Shown here: piece by piece, positions 6,909 to 13,556 of the stretch
How positions within the stretch are numbered: position 1 is the stretch's first letter
Layout: every line of letters begins with the position of its first letter
Assembly (NCBI GenBank): GCA_016783865.1
Contig: JADHVS010000109.1
Location: 1 to 14,541, forward strand
Direction of reading: 5' to 3'
Source of the DNA: Bacteroidales bacterium
Lineage (GTDB): Bacteria; Bacteroidota; Bacteroidia; Bacteroidales; SM23-62
Length of the DNA stretch: 14,541 nucleotides
Position numbers and translations under genes: made by a program
Notes under the pieces: generated by a model
Database searches by the model: none
What the model saw: the letters and a program-made list of their open reading frames with translations, nothing else
Told to the model about the DNA's origin: nothing

Positions 6909-9900
6909 TGTCAGAATAATCCGCACCATTTCGGTGATGCCATCTGCTTCAACCCTGACCAGGTAAAGCCCGCTATCCAGGCCCAGGGATGAAAAGCTGA
7001 TCTGGCTGTTGTTGGAAATGGTCCCATGGTATATGGCAAGACCGGTCATGTTAAATACGGTGATGTCCAGTATCGGCATTTCTCCGGCAGCCTTCAGGTG
7101 AAGGGTAACCAGGTCCCTGGTTGGATTGGGGTAGGCAACCAGCGCTCCTTCCATTACAGCCGGGGCCGGATCGATTACCAGCGGGAAATTGTGGGCAAAG
7201 GGTGTACCTCCCAACCGTAAAGAAACGGTCCAGTAGGTAAAGTCATCGGGATCACCTGCTGGATTCAGTTCGACGGCGTTCAGAGATAACCCGGTCCCGT
7301 CCGCAGCCGCAGGCCATGGAGTGTGGTCATCATAGGTAAAATGAATAATTGGATTACTCGTGAGATCAGCCAGCAGGACCTCTTCACCCGCATTGGAAAA
7401 ATGACCCGTGTAGTTGCCTGAGGCCGCCAGACTGTAGTACTCATAAAACATTGCCGGCTTGGACGCAACGACGTAAAACTGCTGGGAGTAAAGGAGCGTA
7501 TTAACGGGGAACTGGTAATGGACCGCCGAATCGAGCCGGAGCCCTGAAAGGCTTACAGGCTGGGTCCCGGTATTTATAAATTCAATAAACTCAAGGTCGG
7601 AACCAGGAATGGTATCGGTGCCTATCACCCAGTCAGGCGGGTGGTAGTGAAGCTCAGTTACTTTCAGCACATCATAATCTTCCTGCTGATTGACAAAGGT
7701 GACCTCTTTGAGGGCGCTGCAGACCTGGTGATATACGATCCTTGCCTTCAGTACGGTGGATCCGCTGATCTGAAAGGATACGGAACTCCCTGACTGGAGT
7801 GCTTCCGGCCGGATGCCACCACCCACCATCCTGGGATCTTTACCATTCAGTGTATAATAGATTGTCCCCTTGTCATTGTTATTTTCAATGGAGACGGACA
7901 GGGGTGCTGTTACCGGGTAGGTTGACTTCAATACCTTCTCTCCGGAGACTTTTACATCCGGTGCTTCCAGGTCCTTGTAAAGACCTGCCGACATCAGCTG
8001 GTCAATGACTACAGTGGTCCTGAAACGAATAAAGAGGTCGCGGATCCTTTCTATTTCCGTCAGCCAGTGTTCGTTCCTTGTATAGGGTTCGCCATCTCCT
8101 CTTTTGGCATCCCCCCAACGAGCCGATTCGGCAATAATGGCCATGTCTATTTCATCGATACGGGTATTTATCCTCGCCAGCACTTCTACCTGGGATAATG
8201 CTCCTCCTTCGGTTAGGTGCCTGAAGGCCCTGTCGGCAAACCTGGACTGGTATTCAGCATTTTCACAGAGTTTATGATGCAGCCATTGCGGGTGGAAATG
8301 TTGAAAATCATACACCACCATCCTGAGATTGTCGTCTCTCTCAGCCAGGTTTACACGGTCCTCATTGATCCCGATCCCCGGGGAGTGTGCATAATAGAAC
8401 ATTGCATGTTCTGCGTCATGGTTAAAGAAGGTGAATCCGGTTGACCTGTCATTCCGGTTGTCGATCGCATAGAAGTTATTGCATCCCTTGTTCTGTTGAA
8501 AAGAAGAGGCCGGGGCATCGAAATTCCCTGTATAGAAGATTAATATCATATAGTCGATCAGGTTATCTATATCGACAAGTACCTCTGCACCCGGGATGGG
8601 ATTTCCAGAAGCATCTTTTCCTTCCAGCTTGAAATAGTTGCTGTTGGAGGCGAAACCGGTGTTGCACATGTCCCAGAGCCTCTGCCAGGAATCGAGTGTA
8701 CCATCTGTGGCTTCGATCTGGTAGATAAAATCCTCCATGTTCACTTTCACCACATCATAGTCCAATTCATCGCCTCCAAAATAGGTTTCCGCAAAACGGG
8801 CCTCCGATCGCTCCTGTGTCTGGTACAGGCCCCAGTACATGCCGTTCAGGTACAGATGGTAATACCGGCTCCGGGTATAGGGCTGTCCCATGTCACGCTG
8901 ACTGTCGCGTGAAAAGACCTCCCGGACAAAACTGTTGTTTGGAGAACCATTGTTCCATCCATAGTTCTGTGCAGTTCGAAGGTCGATCTTGTCATACTGG
9001 TCGGCCCCTTCCTGTCCGAAGAGGGGAAAATACAATTTGTCATTTCCGTAGATCTCCCTGAAAAAAAGCCTGAACGAGTGTTTTGGATAGCCATCGTGAC
9101 GGCTCCATCCGCCGCGTATGCGCAACCCCGCATTAACATTAAATCCTTCCGAGCCATCCGGCCGGATCAACTCCACGCTGCACTCCCTCTCCCACTCAGG
9201 GCCGTGTCCTTCCGCATTGACATAAATGCCGGTTGCCGGGTCAAAGAGATTTTTAACATCGGTAATTATTGAGATAGTTGGAATGTCGAGCAGGGCATCA
9301 TCGATCAGGGAGGCGTATTCAGGGTTGTCGACCACCTTGCTGTCCATGTCCAGGTCGATGATCTGGCCGTTGATATTGGTGTTGGGCCATTCGCCACCCG
9401 GCCAGGACTGTGTTTTTATGCTTTCAATGAATAAATAAGTGGCAGCCCTGGGTTTTGATGGTTTGAATCCCGGTTGTAACAGCGATGCCCTGACCATAAA
9501 GCAAGGGGTTCGCGGTCTGCCGGTTGTGCTTGCGGGATTAACCGTGATGCTGATGACCGAATCGGCCGTTATGGCTGTGGGTGAGTCCTGCGGATTGCTG
9601 CCGTCCAGTGTATAGACGATATTCGCACCGGTTACAGGAGAGGTAAGGGTCAGTGCAAACGGGGAGTCGTAAAAACCTGAAGGGTGGCTGAATGAAACAC
9701 CCGTTGAATCAATCAGTTCAGGCAATTCCTTTTCACCGGTGATGGCCAGGTCGAAATAAAAATCGGAACTGGTAAGGCTTATATTAAATCCCTGTACGGC
9801 AACCAGGTTGGTCCCTTCTACCAGGTTCAGATCAGAGGCGTCTATGGTAAATTCCTCACCCTGTCCTGATTCATGACCTATGGGAGTAAATGCATCGTGC

Positions 9901-10319
9901 CCCAAAGATGCCGGGGCATTTTGCCGTAGTGCTTCCACTCCATTGATCCAGATCACAAATCCGTCGTCGTAATCAACAGTGAAGGTCAGTTCGTTTAACA
10001 ACCCGGCATTCGTACATTCGAAAGCGGACCTGAGGTATAACGTTGAGTAGTTGTACCGCATATCTGTCAGCTCAACACCACCGGTGCCATCTCCATAGCG
10101 AAACGGGGCGTTCCCGGTGGCCCATCCCCCGTCATCGAATCCGGTGGTCATCCAACCGGCAGGCAGCCCTGCCGCATCTTTTCCTTTAAGCCAGGCAAAT
10201 GCAGAATGCAAGGTAAAATTAACCTGGGCCGACAGTATGGCTGCTGTCCACAGGATGGAAAGAATAAGGATAAAACGTTTTTCCTTAACAGTAGATCTTT
10301 TGTTTGAATACCTCTCCAT
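6897..10319 (-). CDS. Secreted CotH-kinase-family protein with lamin-tail and T9SS sorting domains
   Basis: 1140 residues from ATG 10319. A TTG further upstream (10367) would add 16 residues, but it is the last triplet of the -7 element TACATTTG, so the ATG is preferred; it also gives a better signal peptide (basic n-region, FILILSILWTAAILSA, cut before Q). Modules: N-terminal beta-sandwich (about 35-190, FDDGGWATGNAPFRYGDG); chitobiase/Fn3-like module (about 205-310, IVYTLDGSNP); CotH domain (about 348-778; VNAGLRIRGGWSR, YPKHSFRLFFR, YWGLYQTQERSEARF, GFTFFNHDAEHAMFY); second chitobiase-like module (about 790-865, GTIYYTLNGKDPR); lamin-tail domain (about 883-1046, LEFIEFINTGTQPVSLSGL); T9SS type A sorting domain (about 1060-1140, YPNP through GLYLVRVE). 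CotH proteins are atypical protein kinases known from spore coats; here the protein should be exported and anchored through T9SS. Kinase activity is inferred from the family only. The last residues (GDE) and stop are encoded by repeat-like DNA. Confidence 0.9.
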   Translation of the reverse strand: MERYSNKRSTVKEKRFILILSILWTAAILSAQVNFTLHSAFAWLKGKDAAGLPAGWMTTGFDDGGWATGNAPFRYGDGTGGVELTDMRYNYSTLYLRSAFECTNAGLLNELTFTVDYDDGFVIWINGVEALRQNAPASLGHDAFTPIGHESGQGEEFTIDASDLNLVEGTNLVAVQGFNISLTSSDFYFDLAITGEKELPELIDSTGVSFSHPSGFYDSPFALTLTSPVTGANIVYTLDGSNPQDSPTAITADSVISITVNPASTTGRPRTPCFMVRASLLQPGFKPSKPRAATYLFIESIKTQSWPGGEWPNTNINGQIIDLDMDSKVVDNPEYASLIDDALLDIPTISIITDVKNLFDPATGIYVNAEGHGPEWERECSVELIRPDGSEGFNVNAGLRIRGGWSRHDGYPKHSFRLFFREIYGNDKLYFPLFGQEGADQYDKIDLRTAQNYGWNNGSPNNSFVREVFSRDSQRDMGQPYTRSRYYHLYLNGMYWGLYQTQERSEARFAETYFGGDELDYDVVKVNMEDFIYQIEATDGTLDSWQRLWDMCNTGFASNSNYFKLEGKDASGNPIPGAEVLVDIDNLIDYMILIFYTGNFDAPASSFQQNKGCNNFYAIDNRNDRSTGFTFFNHDAEHAMFYYAHSPGIGINEDRVNLAERDDNLRMVVYDFQHFHPQWLHHKLCENAEYQSRFADRAFRHLTEGGALSQVEVLARINTRIDEIDMAIIAESARWGDAKRGDGEPYTRNEHWLTEIERIRDLFIRFRTTVVIDQLMSAGLYKDLEAPDVKVSGEKVLKSTYPVTAPLSVSIENNNDKGTIYYTLNGKDPRMVGGGIRPEALQSGSSVSFQISGSTVLKARIVYHQVCSALKEVTFVNQQEDYDVLKVTELHYHPPDWVIGTDTIPGSDLEFIEFINTGTQPVSLSGLRLDSAVHYQFPVNTLLYSQQFYVVASKPAMFYEYYSLAASGNYTGHFSNAGEEVLLADLTSNPIIHFTYDDHTPWPAAADGTGLSLNAVELNPAGDPDDFTYWTVSLRLGGTPFAHNFPLVIDPAPAVMEGALVAYPNPTRDLVTLHLKAAGEMPILDITVFNMTGLAIYHGTISNNSQISFSSLGLDSGLYLVRVEADGITEMVRIILTGDE

Positions 10320-10364
10320 TTTTACTTTCAGGATGATCCGGGGGTGATGATCTATAAGTGAAGA

Positions 10365-10372
10365 CAAATGTA
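10365..10372 (-). promoter_or_regulatory. Candidate -7 promoter element TACATTTG of the CotH gene
   Basis: On the minus strand TACATTTG is a full match to the Bacteroidota -7 consensus TAnnTTTG. Transcription would begin about 7 nt further on and leave a leader of about 40 nt before ATG 10319. A TTG lies 14 bp upstream, closer than the usual -33 spacing. The element coincides with the alternative TTG start, which argues against that start. Confidence 0.55.
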
Positions 10373-10527
10373 GGAATAAAAGGTTGCAATGGGTGCCTTC
10401 GGGGCGGATAAGTCACAGACAATCTCTTGCAAGACCGCTACTCGAGGACCATCGCCTCCGCACCTTGCTGCTGGAGCAAAAATTAGCGGAAATGTCCGAA
10501 GCAAACCCGGGTGACTCCATAACAAAC

Positions 10528-10551
10528 TTAACATGTTTTAAAATATGTTAA
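10528..10551. promoter_or_regulatory. 24-bp AT-rich near-palindrome, possible operator
   Basis: Arms TTAACAT (10528-10534) and ATGTTAA (10545-10551) are exact inverted repeats around a TTTTAAAA core, with one mismatched pair across the dyad. The size and symmetry suit a dimeric regulator. It lies 174 bp upstream of the gene at 10725; which gene it would control is unknown. Confidence 0.4.
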
Positions 10552-10621
10552 ATTCAGGTTAATTTCATTTTTATTGTTGGTTACAAAAGAAATTAATAAA
10601 TTGCGTACTGATTTGATGTTG

Positions 10622-10652
10622 GGGATTAAAAAAAAGATATTTTTTTAATCCC
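10622..10652. terminator. 13-bp inverted repeat GGGATTAAAAAAA/TTTTTTTAATCCC
   Basis: A perfect 13-bp stem with the 5-nt loop AGATA, 72 bp before the ATG at 10725. It could act as a terminator-like or attenuating hairpin in the leader, or as a protein-binding dyad. The GC base is only three pairs, so it is a weak intrinsic terminator. Confidence 0.35.
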
Positions 10653-10724
10653 ATTTTTAGCTAGTTCTCTAAATCTATTTTTATGATATCGGTCAAAACT
10701 AATGTCTAACTAAAAACAAAAACT

Positions 10725-12719
10725 ATGAAAAAAATTACTACTCTGTTGTTTTGTGCCTTGTTGGTTGCCGGCGCTTTTGCACAGCAGCCGGAAGGTGTAA
10801 TTAAGAAAGCTTCTGTAGCACCAGTTCTCGATGGCGTTGTTGATGAAGTCTGGGCAGAGGCTAATGTGTACAACATCGATCTGCCTTACCGGTTAGAAGT
10901 TCCTACCCTTGGAGATGCAGGCGAAACAACCTGGCAGGGTTTGTGGTTCGAGGATGCCATGTATATTCTCCTTACGGTAACTGATAACGATTTTTATCCT
11001 CACTACTCCGTAACGCCTGCGGGAGCTAGCTGGGAATATGACAAGCCTGAGATCTATTGGGACGTAAATTTTGTTCTTTTGGATGGTGTTGGAGCCAGTG
11101 CTGGAGGCTCGGGGCACTATCAGGTGGCTCCAGCATTTGCCGATGGAACGAATGACGGCACGCCCATTGATGATCCGGAAGACATTGGTGTTATCTATGC
11201 TTTCATGGTAGATGACCCAAATTATATCGCTGAATATTATGTTCCTTTCACATATCTTTTAGACGGAGATGGCATTGGAGTCGATCTGACTGGTACAATT
11301 GGTTTCGATGTAACCATTATTGACAGGGATGAGGGGGATGCAGCCCGTAAACGTGCAGTTTGGGCCAATATTGGTACTTTTGATGAGTCCTGGAGCAATA
11401 TGGACGAGTGCGGCCTTATCACCTTTGAAGGCGCCGAGGCTGGTGTTGATATTGAAAGCATCACTCTGACGGGCGGAGACATTACTGAAAATAACCAGCC
11501 ATTGCAAATAGTAGCTGCTATTCTTCCGGTTGATGCCACCAATAAAAACTTATCATGGACGGTTACAAACACAACAGGCAAGGCAACTATCACTTCAACT
11601 GGACTTCTTACCCCCATAATGGATGGAACAGTCACTGTAACAGCTGCAGCACAGGATCTGGGTTATGAAAGTGCTGAAATTGTTGTGACCATCAGCGGAC
11701 AGCTCATCAGCCTTGGCGAGATCAACCTGATCCGGAACGGATTCTTTAATGTCACAACTGCTACCGGTGCAGCAGCAGAATGGAATGGTACTAATGTTGT
11801 GACGGATGGCGTTGTGAGCCTTGACCCGAATCCGGATGGAGCCAATTACTGGGATTTCACCTTTACACAGCAGACCTTCGGATGCAACACCACCGACATG
11901 TATACATTCAGTTTTTATCTGTGGGCAGATGCAACTGATACGGTCAATGTTGACTTCGAGGATTCCAACAACGGGTATAACAGGTACGGCACATCCACGC
12001 ATGAGCTTGCCAATGGTGGTGAGTCTGACTGGACCTTTGAATCGGGAACGGACCCCACCAAGTATGTATTCGATGTCGTTTTCAACGAGCTGGTGGCTAA
12101 CACCCGTGAGTCTGTGCAGTTTATGATTGGATTGCATGACCCTGTGGTCTACATTGACAGCGTCCTTCTCTACAACATAAATGACCTGGCCTTACTGAGT
12201 GAACCCGTCGCTGTTCCGGTAACTGAGATTGCGGTTAGCAGTGCAGGTGATGCTACTTCTGTGGCATTGGATGTAACCCTGCAAATGAGCGCGGCTGTAA
12301 CTCCTGGTGACGCCACCTTAGGCGGAGCCTGGTGGAGTGTTGTAAATGGCACTGGTGCGGCAACGATTGATCCTTCCACAGGTCTTTTAACCCCGGTTTC
12401 ACTAGGTACGGTAACGGTGGTCGCAACGGCCAAAGACGAAAGCGAGATAACCGGAAGCAAGGAGATCAATGTTACCTGGGCGACCGGAATATCTAAACCG
12501 GCCACGACTGAGATTAAGGTATATCCTAATCCTGTTGGAAACGAACTCCACATTGTGTTAACATCTGTTAATGAAAAGGTTACTATTTACAACAGCATTG
12601 GTGCTAAAATGAAAGAGGTAATGGTTAGCGGAACCGAGGCTACCATTGATGTCAGCGGCTATGCAAATGGTTTCTATTTTGTTAAGGCTGGTAACGCAGT
12701 TATGAAATTCATCAAGTAA
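10725..12719 (+). CDS. T9SS-secreted multi-module carbohydrate-binding protein (CBM9-like/Big2/CBM4-9-like/Big2)
   Basis: 664 residues. Signal peptide MKKITTLLFCALLVAGAFA with cleavage before QQ. Modules in order: CBM9/DOMON-like domain (about 25-236: APVLDGVVDEVWAEAN, PEIYWDVNFVLLDG, IGFDVTIIDRD, then WANIGTFDESWSNMDECGLI); Big2 Ig-like domain (about 240-325: SITLTGGDITENNQPLQIVA, then STGLLTPIMDGTVTVTA); CBM4/9-like jelly roll (about 327-487: NLIRNGFFNVTTATGAAAEW, YTFSFYLWADA, then VYIDSVLLYN); second Big2 (about 498-588: DPSTGLLTPVSLGTVTVVAT); T9SS type A sorting domain (about 594-664: IKVYPNPVGNELHI, then YANGFYFVKAG). CBM9 and CBM4/9 bind plant or algal glycans. No catalytic domain is present, so it is best read as a secreted adhesin or glycan-capture protein. 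The start follows an AT-rich leader ending in ACAAAAACT. An intrinsic terminator follows the stop. Confidence 0.88.
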   Translation: MKKITTLLFCALLVAGAFAQQPEGVIKKASVAPVLDGVVDEVWAEANVYNIDLPYRLEVPTLGDAGETTWQGLWFEDAMYILLTVTDNDFYPHYSVTPAGASWEYDKPEIYWDVNFVLLDGVGASAGGSGHYQVAPAFADGTNDGTPIDDPEDIGVIYAFMVDDPNYIAEYYVPFTYLLDGDGIGVDLTGTIGFDVTIIDRDEGDAARKRAVWANIGTFDESWSNMDECGLITFEGAEAGVDIESITLTGGDITENNQPLQIVAAILPVDATNKNLSWTVTNTTGKATITSTGLLTPIMDGTVTVTAAAQDLGYESAEIVVTISGQLISLGEINLIRNGFFNVTTATGAAAEWNGTNVVTDGVVSLDPNPDGANYWDFTFTQQTFGCNTTDMYTFSFYLWADATDTVNVDFEDSNNGYNRYGTSTHELANGGESDWTFESGTDPTKYVFDVVFNELVANTRESVQFMIGLHDPVVYIDSVLLYNINDLALLSEPVAVPVTEIAVSSAGDATSVALDVTLQMSAAVTPGDATLGGAWWSVVNGTGAATIDPSTGLLTPVSLGTVTVVATAKDESEITGSKEINVTWATGISKPATTEIKVYPNPVGNELHIVLTSVNEKVTIYNSIGAKMKEVMVSGTEATIDVSGYANGFYFVKAGNAVMKFIK

Positions 12720-12741
12720 TTCTTATTGCCAGATATAAAAT

Positions 12742-12773
12742 AAGCTGCCTCCTTTCGGGGCGGCTTTTTTTTT
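12742..12773 (+). terminator. Intrinsic terminator of the multi-CBM gene
   Basis: Stem AAGCTGCCTC (12742-12751) pairs with GGGGCGGCTT (12757-12766; two G-T pairs) around the 5-nt loop CTTTC, followed by a run of T to 12773. It begins 22 bp after the stop codon, the expected place. Confidence 0.88.
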
Positions 12774-12827
12774 GGCTTGCCCGGCAGGGGTAAGCTTAAG
12801 AGATGTTTATAAATTCATTATTTCGTC

Positions 12828-12848
12828 ATGCTGAACTTGTTTCAGCAT
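12828..12848. repeat. Palindromic repeat ATGCTGAA/TTCAGCAT
   Basis: ATGCTGAA, loop CTTGT, TTCAGCAT, preceded by TTTCGTC and followed by CTGGG. Sequences of the type GTCATGCTGAAC...TTCAGCATCT are, from memory, widespread intergenic repeats in Bacteroidota and some other phyla. It sits between the terminator and the cysteine-rich gene, in a spacer otherwise without a gene. Confidence 0.65.
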
Positions 12849-12856
12849 CTGGGTAT

Positions 12857-12885
12857 CAGCAAGTTCGGGCTCCCGAAAGATTGCT
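12857..12885 (+). promoter_or_regulatory. Two-tier hairpin directly upstream of the cysteine-rich gene
   Basis: Outer arms AGCAA and TTGCT enclose the perfect inner stem TTCGGG-CT-CCCGAA (12864-12877). The hairpin ends four bases before the ATG at 12889, so it occupies the ribosome-binding region. No Shine-Dalgarno site or T-run is visible. It may be a translational control element or the edge of an inserted repeat. Confidence 0.45.
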
Positions 12886-12888
12886 AAA

Positions 12889-13221
12889 ATGAAATTAACC
12901 TTCATCTGCCACCATTGTGGTAAAATGGTACCACGTAATCCCCGAGTCAAGAATCAGAAATATTGTTCGTCGCGCTCATGTAAAAATGCCCGTAAGCGCT
13001 TGTTGGATAGAAGGACTTCACAAACACCAAAAGGCAAGTCTTCTTTTCAGACCCGCAATAAACGATGGCGGAATACTCATCCTCCGCATGCGAATCAGAA
13101 AGAGTATCGAGATAAGCATCCGGCGTATGTAAAGCGCAATCGTGAGTTGCAAAAGGAACGTAACAAAAAGCGTCAAAAAAATCCTGCACCAATGATTGTA
13201 AAGACGGACGAGTTCGTTTAA
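12889..13221 (+). CDS. Small cysteine-rich basic protein, putative zinc-binding, possibly 3'-truncated
   Basis: 110 residues, very basic. Two cysteine pairs near the start, CHHC (residues 7-10) and CSSRSC (26-31), suggest a single zinc ribbon; between them lies NPRVKNQKY, and after them comes a long Lys/Arg/Gln-rich helical stretch (RNTHPPHANQKEYRDKHPAY, then VKRNRELQKERNKKRQK). From memory, proteins with NPRVKNQxYC and repeated basic RNP/HP motifs form an uncharacterised family of bacterial accessory DNA, often near mobile elements; a nucleic-acid role is inferred. The remembered relatives run on past the final MIVKTDEFV, so the C-terminus may be cut. The stop overlaps the start of an unrelated T9SS domain remnant, which fits a recombination junction. 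The gene lies downstream of a palindromic repeat and a hairpin leader. The function is unknown. Confidence 0.7.
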   Translation: MKLTFICHHCGKMVPRNPRVKNQKYCSSRSCKNARKRLLDRRTSQTPKGKSSFQTRNKRWRNTHPPHANQKEYRDKHPAYVKRNRELQKERNKKRQKNPAPMIVKTDEFV

Positions 13222-13432
13222 TCCTGTTAAAAACACCCTCAATTTAATACTGCCGGAAACTAGCAACAGGTATAAAGTGGAGGTAATAAATACTACAGGG
13301 CAAGTTGTTTTAGCAGTACAATTTTCGGTTGATGGCAAAGTGGTTGAAGTTGATTTCAGCCAAATGGAGAGTGAATATTACCTCGTGAAAGTAATAAGCC
13401 ACAACCAGGTCTATGTAACTAAGGATTATTAA
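13202..13432 (+). pseudogene. Orphan T9SS C-terminal sorting domain remnant
   Basis: In the frame starting at 13202 the sequence reads ...FNPVKNTLNLILPETSNRYK, continues through VEVINTTGQVVLAVQF, and ends YYLVKVISHNQVYVTKDY with stop TAA at 13430-13432. This is a nearly complete type A sorting domain: the NPV box, the VxVxNxxGQVV turn and the final YYLVKV strand, about 70 residues. It has no start codon and is preceded in frame by TGA and TAA, so the rest of the secreted protein is gone. The usual glycine before the final strand (G-x-Y) is replaced (SEYYLVKV). Its 5' edge overlaps the stop of the cysteine-rich gene. Confidence 0.85.
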
Positions 13433-13556
13433 TATAGATTGGAAGACATATGATTTGTTAAAAATTAATTTTATAACTTTCTAGACTATTTCAAAGATAA
13501 GTTGTCCATATCAAAAAGAAGTAGGTCCTATTTATTCATTTAAACTAATTAATATT

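Larger units (their letters stand above)
10373..10724. other. Divergent intergenic region without a gene
   Basis: About 350 bp between two divergently transcribed T9SS-secreted proteins. The left half (10385-10515) is GC-rich and unlike the neighbouring spacers; it may be a dispersed repeat, which I cannot verify. The right half turns sharply AT-rich and holds two inverted repeats (10528-10551 and 10622-10652) and the leader of the gene at 10725. No convincing TAnnTTTG element was found for that gene. The 60-codon minus-strand frame in the left half lacks any recognisable domain and I do not call it a gene. Confidence 0.6.

Noticed and set aside
10365..10367. TTG start for the CotH-family gene, giving a 1156-residue product
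   Set aside because: The TTG is part of the -7 element TACATTTG, and the signal peptide would carry an unusually long n-region; ATG 10319 fits better.
10352..10534. 60-codon minus-strand frame in the divergent spacer
   Set aside because: No recognisable domain, and it crosses the CotH promoter and start; treated as chance.
10725..12719. Calling the protein a xylanase because of its CBM9-like and CBM4/9-like modules
   Set aside because: No glycoside hydrolase domain or catalytic glutamates in context were found; the whole length is accounted for by binding, Ig-like and sorting modules.
12917..13192. Alternative frames over the cysteine-rich gene
   Set aside because: The 12889 frame has paired cysteines and a coherent basic tail with family-like motifs; the others have none and read as shadows.
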